From Mycobacterium sp. (lineage in GTDB: Bacteria > Actinomycetota > Actinomycetes > Mycobacteriales > Mycobacteriaceae), in the NCBI GenBank assembly GCA_018883075.1, contig VEQU01000007.1:1-57233 (forward strand): 57,233 bases of DNA, written 5' to 3'. A program made the translations under genes and the position numbers. Within the stretch, counting starts at the first letter, position 1. Each line of letters begins with the position of its first letter. A model generated the notes under the pieces. The model saw nothing but the letters and a program-made list of their open reading frames with translations. It was not told the DNA's origin and searched no databases. Below, piece after piece: positions 1-8,139 of this stretch.

Positions 1-1
1 G

Positions 2-2608
2 GCTGCGCTCGAGCCGGACGTCGGCGCGCCCTCGATTCCCGCCGCCGTGACCGCGCCCACCAATCCCGGTCAGCCCGCCGACAGCCCGGCCGACTGGGGG
101 TTGCTGGCCGCGATCCGCCGCGAGTTCTTCAACTCCTCGCCGACCATCACTCCGGTGATCTACGGCCAGACCACCAGCGCCACCGGCCAGGCGGTGATCA
201 CCGGCAACTTCGGCGTCGAAGACGCCGATGGCGACACGATCTACTACACCTATATCGGCAACCCGCAGGACGGCGGTCTGCTCGACGTGGACGAGGCCAC
301 CGGAGACTTCACCTACACCGCCCCCGCCACGATGAACGAACTCGGCGGTTTCGACCAGTTCAACATCGTGGTCGACGATCAGACACCTGGGACGTTCCCG
401 CACTTTCACGGCATCGTCGACATGCTGTCCTACATCCCCGTGCTGGGACCGCAGATCGTCAACAACCTGCAACTTCTCGGACTGGCCACGCCGTACACCA
501 ACTCGGTGCCGGCACGGGTGGCGGTCACCGTCGACCCCACCCAGCCCGTGGCCCCCATCGCCGGAGACGCGCAGGTGCTCTCGGCGACCCCGATCGCCGT
601 CGAGCAGGGGTGGCAGCGCTACGTTCTGACGCCCGACGGGTGCTCGGAAGGCCGGCCCTGCATCGTCACGCCGGTCAGCCTGTATTACAAGAACGACGGT
701 GTCACCATCGGCGACAACGGCGAGATCACCCTGACCTACGGCATCGGGTCGCAGGCGCCAATGGTGATCCTCGACTACGGCCAGGACGTCGGCGGTTACA
801 CACGGTTCAGCTACTACGGTGCGACGCCGAATCTCCTGCAGGCCTCCTACAGTGAGTCGCTGTCCAATTTGACGGCAATCGGCGACGGAGCGTTGAGCTC
901 GGCGCTGCTCGCCAACTCCGGTGACCCGTGGACATTCCAGATCGTTCCGATCCTCGGGAACGGGTCCTGGCAGGGCGCACAGCTGCAGGGCGGATTCCGT
1001 TACCAACGGATCGTGCTGAATCTCCCAGGCACCGTGACCCTGACCAACATCCTCACCGAGATGACGGCCCCCCTGCGTGCCCCGGACCGCTACGAGGGCA
1101 ATTTCCTGTCAGATTCCGATCTGATCAACCGGATTTGGTACGCCGGGGCATACACCGTGAATCTGGACGTAATCCCCGCGGGCACACCAGGTTTCAACGG
1201 GCCTTATCCGCTGTCGATACTTGGCGAGGCGGCGAAGCGCGATCGTGCGATCTGGGCCGGGGACCTGCTCTCCGCCGGCAAGACCCTGCATACCGTGTTG
1301 GGGGAGTACGGCGACACGGTGGCGGCCAACAGCCTGCAGATAGTCAGCGACAACCCGGTGGCACAGTTCGTCATCGAACCGCTCAGCCTGCCGTTCGCGG
1401 TGCCATCCACCCTCGACGAGCCCGGTCCTGCGGCGGGTGTCTGCAGCGGGGTGAGCCGAGGCGGTTGCGAATTCTGGGGTGCCAGCTACTCGATGGCGCT
1501 CGCACAGAACGTGGGCAGTTACTACAAGCTCACCGGTGACACCGAGTTCGTCCGCCGGAACTGGCAGGCCATCCAGCGCGCGGTCACCTACGGCAACTCG
1601 CTGATCAACCCGGCGACCGGACTTGTCGACGTGCCCCAGATTGCCAGCCTGGACTGGAGTGTGGTCGGGCGCGCGGTTGGACAGGTCACCGCCACCAACG
1701 TGATCCAGTACGACAGCCTCCGCAACGCCGCCCTGTTGGCATTCGCAATCGGCGACATCGCCGCAGCGGCGCAGTACAACACCCAGGCCGCCGCCCTTAA
1801 GGCCGCGATCAACACCCAACTGTGGAACCCCGAACTCGGCGCCTATGACGCCTCGACGGACCGGCGCGGTTTCGTCGTCCAGGATGCCAACGCCTGGGCG
1901 GTGTACTACGGGGTGGCCGATGCCGAAAAGTCCGCCCAGATCGTTCAGAGCCTCTCGGACACCTTGAGCACCGCATTCGGCGTGCGGGCCGCGCAGGAGG
2001 GCATCAGCGGATACCCCACGATCGTGTCGCCGTTCATCGGAAGCTTCAACCTCCCGGCCAACTACATCGCCGGCCGGCCCGATCTGGGGATGGAGCAGAT
2101 GGTGGCGACATGGGGCTACATGGCCAACAGCGATGCCGGCAGCACCACCTGGGAGCGGATCAACCTGCCGGGTGGCAACCTGTCCGGCTCGATCCCGTAC
2201 CTATTCGGGGATTCCGCGTCGCACGCTTGGGGCACCGGAGCCACCTCGACTCTGTCCGATTACGTCGTGGGCATCACCCCCACGTCGATCGCCTACGGCA
2301 CCTGGCAGGTCAAACCCTTCCCCGAAGGCCTTCAGTGGGCGCAGGGCCGGGTCCCCACCCTCGCCGGCGTGATCGCCGCGCGGTGGGAGCTCGGAGATGA
2401 CGTGTTCCGGCTAACGGTCGAGGCGCCGGCCGGCACCTCAGGAACGGTGGCGGTGCCGACGCTCGGGGCCACCCGGTCGATCTACCGTGACGGCGTGCTG
2501 GTGTGGAACGGCACGGCGGCGGTCAACGGCGCCACCGCGACCGCTACCGCGGACGGCTACGTCGCGTTCACCGGAGTGACCGGATCGCACACCTGGGCAT
2601 GGTCGTAG
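2..2608 (+). CDS. Secreted GH78-like (alpha-L-rhamnosidase-type) glycosidase with N-terminal Ig/cadherin-like domain, 5'-partial
   Basis: The reading frame is open from the first bases, so the N-terminus, including any signal peptide, lies outside the window; the first Met codon (47) is probably internal. The first ~150 visible residues resemble the bacterial Ig/cadherin-like repeats of large secreted mycobacterial proteins (DADGDTIYYTY, FDQFNIVVDD). The rest looks like a six-hairpin glycosidase: the KRDRAIWAGD segment matches the acidic catalytic region of GH78, and the SHAWGTGATS...GITPT stretch followed by a beta-rich tail matches the C-terminal rhamnosidase domain. It would hydrolyse a terminal sugar from an extracellular glycan; the substrate cannot be read from sequence. 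It converges on malQ with an 18-bp gap. The family call is by motif only. Confidence 0.7.
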   Translation, partial: AALEPDVGAPSIPAAVTAPTNPGQPADSPADWGLLAAIRREFFNSSPTITPVIYGQTTSATGQAVITGNFGVEDADGDTIYYTYIGNPQDGGLLDVDEATGDFTYTAPATMNELGGFDQFNIVVDDQTPGTFPHFHGIVDMLSYIPVLGPQIVNNLQLLGLATPYTNSVPARVAVTVDPTQPVAPIAGDAQVLSATPIAVEQGWQRYVLTPDGCSEGRPCIVTPVSLYYKNDGVTIGDNGEITLTYGIGSQAPMVILDYGQDVGGYTRFSYYGATPNLLQASYSESLSNLTAIGDGALSSALLANSGDPWTFQIVPILGNGSWQGAQLQGGFRYQRIVLNLPGTVTLTNILTEMTAPLRAPDRYEGNFLSDSDLINRIWYAGAYTVNLDVIPAGTPGFNGPYPLSILGEAAKRDRAIWAGDLLSAGKTLHTVLGEYGDTVAANSLQIVSDNPVAQFVIEPLSLPFAVPSTLDEPGPAAGVCSGVSRGGCEFWGASYSMALAQNVGSYYKLTGDTEFVRRNWQAIQRAVTYGNSLINPATGLVDVPQIASLDWSVVGRAVGQVTATNVIQYDSLRNAALLAFAIGDIAAAAQYNTQAAALKAAINTQLWNPELGAYDASTDRRGFVVQDANAWAVYYGVADAEKSAQIVQSLSDTLSTAFGVRAAQEGISGYPTIVSPFIGSFNLPANYIAGRPDLGMEQMVATWGYMANSDAGSTTWERINLPGGNLSGSIPYLFGDSASHAWGTGATSTLSDYVVGITPTSIAYGTWQVKPFPEGLQWAQGRVPTLAGVIAARWELGDDVFRLTVEAPAGTSGTVAVPTLGATRSIYRDGVLVWNGTAAVNGATATATADGYVAFTGVTGSHTWAWS

Positions 2609-2626
2609 CAGCAGGCCCGCTCACGA

Positions 2627-4753
2627 CTACGGCGGCTCGGTGGCCGAGCGCATGGCATCGGCCAGCAGCGCGGCCCGAGCGTCGGTGAAGACGTCCTCCA
2701 GAAGCATCGGCACACCGTCCGGGCCGGCCAGGGGAACCCGCCAGTTGGGGTACTCATCGGTGGTGCCGGGCTGATTCTGGGTGCGCCGCTCACCGACGGC
2801 ATCGGTCAGCGCCAAGGCCAGCAGCCGTGACGGGGTTCGCCCGAGGTACCGGTGCAGTGCGAGGGTGACGTCCTGTTCGCCCTCGTCCTCGCCCAGCAAT
2901 CCCACCCGGCGCAGTTCGGCCACCCAGGCCTGCCGCACGGCGCGATGGTCGTCCAGTTCATCCGAGGCGGGGCGGGTCAGCAGACCCAGCGCGTCGCGCA
3001 ACCGCACATGTTCGGCGTCCAGATAGCCTCCAGTGGGCGGCAGGTCGTGAGTGGTCACCGATGACAGGCACAGTTCCCGCCATCTTTCGGCCGCCAGCGG
3101 TCCGCGGCTTTCGGCGTCGATTTCGAACCACAGGATCGAGGTGCCCAGCAGTCCGCGCTCCCGCAGGTAGTCTCGAACCCACGGCTCCACCGTGCCGAGG
3201 TCCTCGCCGACGACCACCGCTGCTGCCCGATGGGCCTCCAGCGCGACGATGCCGATCATGGCGTCGTGGTTGTACCGCACGTAGGTGCCCTCTGTGGGCG
3301 CAGCGCCCTCCGGAATCCACCACAGCCTGAACAATCCGATGATGTGGTCGATCCGTACGCCGCCCGCGTGCCTCAATACAGCCTGGATCAAGGCCCGAAA
3401 GGGTTGGTAGCCAAGCTCTTCAAGGCGATCCGGTCGCCACGGGGGTTGTGACCAGTCCTGTCCGAGCTGATTGAACTCGTCGGGTGGCGCACCGGCGGTG
3501 ACGCCCAGCGCCAGCACGTCTTGCAGCGCCCACGAGTCGGCTCCGGTCGGATGCACTCCGACCGCAAGGTCGTGCATGATCCCCAGCGGCATTCCGGTAC
3601 GTAGCGCCTGACCCTGGGCGGCGGCGAGTTGCTCGTCGAGTTGCCACTGCAACCAGCGATGAAAGTCCACCGAGTGTGGGTGCGACGCCGCGAAATCGGC
3701 GACCGCGGGGTGGCGCGGATGCTGCACGGCTGTGGGCCAGCTGCGCCAGTCGGCGCCGTACTCCTCGGCCAGACAGCACCAGATCGCAAAATCGTCGAGC
3801 GCGGCTCCCTCGCGCTGCTTGTAGGCCGCAAAGGCCAGTTCGCGCCCCGCCGTTCGGGGCACCTCGAACACCATCGCCAACGCCTCGCGCTTGGCGGCCC
3901 AGGCGCGGTCGCGGTCGATGATGTCGGATGAGCGGGCTCGGGAGGCGACCGCGTTGCGCAGCGTATGAACCCGGCTTCGCTTGGGCAGGAACGCGAATTC
4001 GGGTACGGCCTCCACCCGCAGGTAGAGCGGATTGACGAACCGCCGCGAGGTCGGTAGGTACGGGGAGGGCTCCATCGGTGCGGTGGGGGCGGCGGCGTGC
4101 AACGGATTGACGAGGACGTACCCGGCCCCATGACGCGATCCCGCCCACACCGAGAGATCGGCCAGATCGGCGAGATCCCCGATACCCCAGGACTGTTCAG
4201 ACCACACGCTGTAGAGCTGGGTCGCCAGCCCCCACGTCCGGCGTGCTCCCATGCGCGCCGGCAGTCCCAGCCAGGCGGGCGTGACGATCAGCGCGGTGTC
4301 GAACTCGCTGTCATTCGAGCGCAGATGCAGCCTGTGGTAACCCAGCGGCAGGTCCGGCGGCAGCACGAAGCTGGCCTCTCCGACCAGACGGCCGTCGATG
4401 CCGAACGGCGGAGTGAAGTTCTCCGTCTGGCGGAGGTCGGAGCGCACTGTCCCGTCTTCGAGCCGGATCCACACCTGCGCGGGCGCGCCATGATCGACAT
4501 GCGCCCAGAAGCAGTAGTCAGCACCCGAACGGGTCACAATTGTCGGCGGCAGTGCCTGTGACCAGTAGCGCCGATCGCTATCGGCGAGCGCTTCGGTGCA
4601 CTGTTCGGGGGTATCCGCTCGGACGCCCAGGGAGGCGAGGACGGCCAGGACGGTCGAGTCACTGACAGTGACCAGCCGTCCGCTCCAGTCGTAGTAGGAG
4701 GTCGCGACTCCGAACCGCTCGGCGAGCGCGGACAGCGACGTCATGGCTGACAT
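2627..4753 (-). CDS. malQ: 4-alpha-glucanotransferase (amylomaltase), GH77
   Basis: This 708-residue protein is a cytoplasmic amylomaltase that transfers alpha-1,4-glucan segments between maltodextrins in glycogen/maltodextrin recycling. Length and sequence fit the long actinobacterial MalQ form (M. tuberculosis Rv1781c), with an N-terminal beta-rich extension before the GH77 barrel. Recognisable barrel segments are YSVWSEQSWGIGDLADL, VRIDHIIGLFRLWW and the acid-containing VVGEDLGTVE, with TTHDLPPTGGY near the C-terminus. The ATG at 4753 has a GGAG element just upstream; a second ATG three codons later is possible. The SMR genes lie upstream on the same strand with a 67-bp gap, so co-transcription is possible but not functionally suggestive. 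Confidence 0.93.
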   Translation of the reverse strand: MSAMTSLSALAERFGVATSYYDWSGRLVTVSDSTVLAVLASLGVRADTPEQCTEALADSDRRYWSQALPPTIVTRSGADYCFWAHVDHGAPAQVWIRLEDGTVRSDLRQTENFTPPFGIDGRLVGEASFVLPPDLPLGYHRLHLRSNDSEFDTALIVTPAWLGLPARMGARRTWGLATQLYSVWSEQSWGIGDLADLADLSVWAGSRHGAGYVLVNPLHAAAPTAPMEPSPYLPTSRRFVNPLYLRVEAVPEFAFLPKRSRVHTLRNAVASRARSSDIIDRDRAWAAKREALAMVFEVPRTAGRELAFAAYKQREGAALDDFAIWCCLAEEYGADWRSWPTAVQHPRHPAVADFAASHPHSVDFHRWLQWQLDEQLAAAQGQALRTGMPLGIMHDLAVGVHPTGADSWALQDVLALGVTAGAPPDEFNQLGQDWSQPPWRPDRLEELGYQPFRALIQAVLRHAGGVRIDHIIGLFRLWWIPEGAAPTEGTYVRYNHDAMIGIVALEAHRAAAVVVGEDLGTVEPWVRDYLRERGLLGTSILWFEIDAESRGPLAAERWRELCLSSVTTHDLPPTGGYLDAEHVRLRDALGLLTRPASDELDDHRAVRQAWVAELRRVGLLGEDEGEQDVTLALHRYLGRTPSRLLALALTDAVGERRTQNQPGTTDEYPNWRVPLAGPDGVPMLLEDVFTDARAALLADAMRSATEPP

Positions 4754-4820
4754 CTTGCTCCGTGTGTCCGACCAGTGGGCGGTAATGGCTGGCGTGACAC
4801 GGGGTGCGGCACCATGTCGC

Positions 4821-5144
4821 TCAGAACGTGCCCGACATCTCGATCACCACAACGCCCACGATGATCAAAGCGATGCCGGCCAGCATCTGTCGGGTCAGGG
4901 GCTCGGCGAACAGGACGCGCCCCAGGATCGCGACCAGTGCGACCCCGCACGCCGTCCAGATGCCGTAGGCGATACCGACCGGCATCCCGAGCGACAGTGT
5001 GAACCACAGCATTGCGAAGGAACCGAGGTAGCCGATCAGCACCGGGACGATCCATTTCTTATTGCGGAATCCCTCGGATGCGCGAAGGCCCAGTGTCGAC
5101 AACACTTCGAGCAGGATCGCACCCGCCAGTGCCGCCCAGCTCAT
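4821..5144 (-). CDS. SMR-family (Qac-type) multidrug efflux subunit, second of a pair
   Basis: This 107-residue protein has four predicted membrane helices and is typical of small multidrug resistance transporters. The essential helix-1 glutamate is present (AGAILLEVLSTLGLR), followed by the EGF turn seen in EmrE-like proteins, the helix-3 segment GMPVGIAYGIW and a helix-4 dimerisation region (ALIIVGVVVIEMSG). I place the start at the ATG at 5144; a longer in-frame reading upstream has the composition of non-coding sequence and overlaps the partner gene. It lies 7 bp downstream of a second SMR gene, as in obligate two-gene SMR pumps (EbrAB-type). It probably exports cationic compounds in exchange for protons as a heteromer. 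Confidence 0.9.
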   Translation of the reverse strand: MSWAALAGAILLEVLSTLGLRASEGFRNKKWIVPVLIGYLGSFAMLWFTLSLGMPVGIAYGIWTACGVALVAILGRVLFAEPLTRQMLAGIALIIVGVVVIEMSGTF

Positions 5145-5151
5145 GGCCCGG

Positions 5152-5517
5152 TCATCCGCGTTCGCCGCCACCCGTGCTCGCCGCCGTCCGGGCCGCCTGG
5201 GCCGAGCCGAGTTGGACAAGCAGAACGCCACCGATGATCAGGCCGACACCGATCGCGATTGCGGTCGTGAACGGGTCGCCGAACAGCACGGTGCCGCCGG
5301 CTGCGGTCGCCGCGGTGCCCAGCGCACCCCAGACCCCGTAAGCGACTCCGACCGGCATGCCAGCCCGCAGGACCAGACTCAGAAGAAAGAACGTCGTGGT
5401 GTAGCCGGCCGCCACCAGCACAAGCCAGGCCAGGTGGTCCTGCGATGCCCGCAGCGACAGCGTGCCGGCCACCTCTGCGACGATGGCGCAGAGCAGCAGC
5501 GTCCAGCTCCTGTTCAC
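5152..5517 (-). CDS. SMR-family multidrug efflux subunit, first of a pair
   Basis: This 121-residue SMR protein starts at the GTG at 5517 (VNRSWTLLLC). The helix-1 glutamate is conserved (CAIVAEVAGTLSLR) and helix 3 carries GMPVGVAYGVWGALG, nearly identical to its downstream partner. After helix 4 it has a ~17-residue polar tail (QAARTAASTGGGERG) that the partner lacks; such asymmetry is common in paired SMR pumps. The 7-bp spacing to the next SMR gene implies translational coupling. The gene is divergent from the sterol-desaturase-like gene with only 61 bp between starts. The longer in-frame upstream reading would run into the desaturase coding region and is rejected. Confidence 0.88.
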   Translation of the reverse strand: MNRSWTLLLCAIVAEVAGTLSLRASQDHLAWLVLVAAGYTTTFFLLSLVLRAGMPVGVAYGVWGALGTAATAAGGTVLFGDPFTTAIAIGVGLIIGGVLLVQLGSAQAARTAASTGGGERG

Positions 5518-5578
5518 CGCCGTCTCCCTCGTCTGAGTTCGTCCGGGCGTCACGATATCCGCGGCTAGACTCCCTCCC

Positions 5579-6502
5579 ATGGAACGGGTCTGGGACGTGC
5601 TGTCGCTGATGCCCCCGCCGATGCGCGATCCGGTGCTGTTCGCAATCCCCTTCTTCCTGATTCTGCTGGCCGTCGAATGGGCCGCCGCCCGCAAACTGGA
5701 AGACCTCGACGAGCCCGCCCGGGGGGCGTATCTTGCCCGAGACGCCCGTGCCTCGATCCTGATGGGTCTGGTGTCGGTCTTCACCATGGCGGCGTGGAAG
5801 TTCCTGGCGCTGGTGGGTTACGCCGCACTGTTCGTCTACGTCGCGCCATGGCAGCTGTCTGCGAGCAAGTGGTACACCTGGGTCATCGCACTGGTGGGAA
5901 CCGACCTGCTGTTCTACGCATATCACCGCATCGCACACCGGGTACGGATCGTCTGGGCGACGCACCAGGCGCACCACTCCAGCCGCTACTTCAACTTCGC
6001 GACCGCGCTGCGCCAGAAGTGGAACAACAGCGGCGAGATCATCATGTGGACACCGCTTCCCCTGCTCGGGGTTCCGCCGTGGATGGTGTTCACCAGTTTC
6101 TCCATCAGTCTGGTCTACCAGTTCTGGATCCACACCGAGCACATCGGAAAGCTCCCCAGGGTGATCGAGTTCGTCTTCAACACCCCGTCGCACCATCGGG
6201 TGCACCACGGTATGGACGCTCAGTACCTGGATCGCAACTACGGCGGAATCCTGATCATCTGGGACCGGTTGTTCGGAACCTTCCAGCCCGAGACCTTCCG
6301 GCCGCATTACGGCCTGACCAAGCCCGTCGACACGTTCAACATCTGGAAGCTGCAAACCCGCGAGTACGCGGCCATCGCTCATGACGTACGGGCTGCCGAG
6401 CGCTGGCGTGACCGGCTGTCCTACATTTTCGGTCCGCCCGGTTGGGAGCCGCAAAACTCAGCCCCCGCCGCCGCGGTTTCGGTGGCCGGTGCGAGAAGCT
6501 AG
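5579..6502 (+). CDS. Sterol desaturase / fatty acid hydroxylase superfamily membrane protein
   Basis: This 307-residue membrane protein has the diiron histidine clusters of the superfamily: HRIAH (116-120), HQAHH (129-133) and a C-terminal SHHRVHH at ~205. Hydrophobic segments at ~15-33, ~58-90 and ~100-115 precede the clusters. Such enzymes use a non-haem diiron centre, O2 and reducing equivalents to hydroxylate or desaturate lipids at the membrane. M. tuberculosis Rv1814 (named Erg3) belongs to the same group and lies next to Rv1815, but whether this gene is its ortholog cannot be judged without alignment. The true substrate is unknown, since mycobacteria are not known to make ergosterol. 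It overlaps nothing and ends 5 bp before the antiporter regulatory gene, so the three may share a transcript. Confidence 0.88.
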   Translation: MERVWDVLSLMPPPMRDPVLFAIPFFLILLAVEWAAARKLEDLDEPARGAYLARDARASILMGLVSVFTMAAWKFLALVGYAALFVYVAPWQLSASKWYTWVIALVGTDLLFYAYHRIAHRVRIVWATHQAHHSSRYFNFATALRQKWNNSGEIIMWTPLPLLGVPPWMVFTSFSISLVYQFWIHTEHIGKLPRVIEFVFNTPSHHRVHHGMDAQYLDRNYGGILIIWDRLFGTFQPETFRPHYGLTKPVDTFNIWKLQTREYAAIAHDVRAAERWRDRLSYIFGPPGWEPQNSAPAAAVSVAGARS

Positions 6503-6507
6503 CAGCC

Positions 6508-6990
6508 GTGGACGTCAACGAGACCCTGTTGCCCGGTGTCGGACTGCGCTACGAGTTCGACAATTCCGACGGCGACCGGGTGGGTGTGATCGCCCGCCGC
6601 AGGGGCGATTTCGAGGTCTTCGTCTACACCAGCGAGGATCCCGACACCGCACGGCGGGTGTTCCGACTCACTGAGAGGGAAGCCGAGGCGCTGGCGCAGA
6701 TTCTCGGAGCACCGCGGATGGTGGAGAGCTATGCGGACCTGACCAAGGAGATCCCCGGCCTGGACGCGGGCCAGGTTGAAGTGGGAACGGGTTCGCCCTA
6801 CTGCGGACGCCCCCTCGGCGACACCCGGGCCCGCACCCGCACCGGTGCCTCGATCGTGGCGATCGTGCGCGGCGACCGGGTGCTCGCCTCGCCGGGACCC
6901 GAGGAACCACTGCAGGTCGGCGACGTGCTGGTGGTGATCGGTACCGGGGACGGCATCGCAGCCGTCCGGCACCTCGTCGACCAAGGCTGA
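6508..6990 (+). CDS. K+/H+ antiporter regulatory subunit, KhtT-type (RCK_C domain)
   Basis: This 160-residue soluble protein starts at GTG 6508 (VDVNETLLPGVG), the conserved N-terminus of KhtT-like proteins; a longer in-frame reading overlaps the upstream gene and lacks support. The C-terminal ~70 residues form a TrkA-C/RCK_C fold (VGTGSPYCGRPL...GDVLVVIGTGDGI). In Bacillus, KhtT gates the KhtU potassium/proton antiporter in response to pH and c-di-AMP. Here the partner antiporter begins 4 bp downstream, so the two are almost certainly co-translated. The closest M. tuberculosis pair is Rv3237c/Rv3236c. Whether this one binds c-di-AMP cannot be read from the sequence. Confidence 0.88.
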   Translation: MDVNETLLPGVGLRYEFDNSDGDRVGVIARRRGDFEVFVYTSEDPDTARRVFRLTEREAEALAQILGAPRMVESYADLTKEIPGLDAGQVEVGTGSPYCGRPLGDTRARTRTGASIVAIVRGDRVLASPGPEEPLQVGDVLVVIGTGDGIAAVRHLVDQG

Positions 6991-6994
6991 ACCG

Positions 6995-8119
6995 ATGTCG
7001 GTATCGGCGCCGCTGCTCTTCGAGCTCGGGGCCATCCTGCTGGCGCTCACGGTCCTCGGCTCGGCGGCGCGGCGATGCGGACTCTCGCCCATCCCGCTGT
7101 ATCTGCTGGCCGGTCTGTTCCTCGGCACCGGCGGTGTGGCACCGGTGGATGCCGCCGCCGAGTTCGTGGAGACCGGTGCCTCCATCGGGGTGGTCTTGCT
7201 GCTACTGACCCTCGGCCTGGAGTTCTCCGTGCGCGAGTTCTCCGAGTCGCTGCGCCGCCATCTGCCGTCGGCCGGTGTGGACGTGGCCCTCAACGCCGTT
7301 CCCGGGGCGCTCGCCGGGTGGCTGCTGGGGCTCGACGCCGTGGGCATTGTCGCCCTCGCCGGCATCACCTACATCTCGTCCTCCGGGGTGATCGCGCGGC
7401 TGCTGGGTGATCTCGACCGCCTCGGCAACCGGGAGACCCCGGCGGTGTTGTCGGTGCTGGTGCTGGAGGACTTCGCGATGGCGGCCTATCTGCCGGTGCT
7501 GACCGTGCTCGCGTCCGGGGGAACGGCACTCGAGGCGATCATCTGGACGGGCGTGGCTCTCGGGGCGCTCGCTCTGGCGTTCACGCTGTCCTACAGGTGG
7601 GGCCACCACGTCGGCCGGCTGCTGGGCCACCCGGAGGACGAGCAACTTCTGCTGCGGATCCTCGGCCTGACGCTGATCGTTGCGGCCGTCGCCGAAGAAT
7701 TGCACGCCTCGGCTGCCGTCGGCGCATTCCTGGTGGGCCTGACGCTGACCGGGCCGGTCGCCGATCGGGCTCGCGGTGTGCTCAACCCGCTGCGCGATCT
7801 GTTCGCGGCGGTGTTCTTCGTTGCGATCGGGCTGTCGGTCGCGCCCGCCGATCTTCTGCCCATGCTGCCTTTCGCCTTCGGTCTGGCCCTGGTGACCGCT
7901 GCGACCAAGTTCATCACCGGCTCCTTCGCCGCCCGCCGGGACGGCGCCGGTCCGGCGGGCCGCCGCAGGGCCGGCGCCGCGCTCATCGCTCGCGGCGAGT
8001 TCTCCCTGGTGATCATCGGGTTGGCGGGGGCGGGCGGAGGGATGCTCAGCGCCGTCGCCACCCCGTACGTGTTCATCCTGGCCATCGCAGGGCCGGTGCT
8101 GGCCCGCCTGGCCAAGTAG
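6995..8119 (+). CDS. CPA2-family cation:proton antiporter, KhtU/KefB-like membrane subunit
   Basis: This 374-residue polytopic protein is a monovalent cation:proton antiporter of the CPA2 family, probably exporting K+ in exchange for H+. Hydrophobic helices follow one another along the whole length; LLAGLFLGTGG, LLLLTLGLEFSV and the late AAVFFVAIGLSV and LIARGEFSLVIIGLAG motifs are typical of Kef/KhtU proteins. It has no cytosolic RCK-N or RCK-C tail, which agrees with the regulatory domain being encoded separately just upstream. The flavoenzyme gene follows after 20 bp on the same strand and may be in the same operon, although no functional link is known. Confidence 0.9.
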   Translation: MSVSAPLLFELGAILLALTVLGSAARRCGLSPIPLYLLAGLFLGTGGVAPVDAAAEFVETGASIGVVLLLLTLGLEFSVREFSESLRRHLPSAGVDVALNAVPGALAGWLLGLDAVGIVALAGITYISSSGVIARLLGDLDRLGNRETPAVLSVLVLEDFAMAAYLPVLTVLASGGTALEAIIWTGVALGALALAFTLSYRWGHHVGRLLGHPEDEQLLLRILGLTLIVAAVAEELHASAAVGAFLVGLTLTGPVADRARGVLNPLRDLFAAVFFVAIGLSVAPADLLPMLPFAFGLALVTAATKFITGSFAARRDGAGPAGRRRAGAALIARGEFSLVIIGLAGAGGGMLSAVATPYVFILAIAGPVLARLAK

Positions 8120-8139
8120 GCCTGGCAACATCGTCAGAC

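Noticed and set aside
5518..5548. Possible guanidine riboswitch before the SMR pair
   Set aside because: On the minus strand CCGGACGA and a later GACGGCG resemble the ends of guanidine-III riboswitches, and ACGA occurs twice. The middle helix that should pair with the 3' end is missing and the stretch is only about 30 nt, and the pumps look Qac-type rather than guanidine exporters.
5141..6454. Long minus-strand open frame (437 codons) opposite the hydroxylase gene
   Set aside because: It is the mirror of a well-supported coding frame in GC-rich DNA, with low-complexity composition and no recognisable motif.
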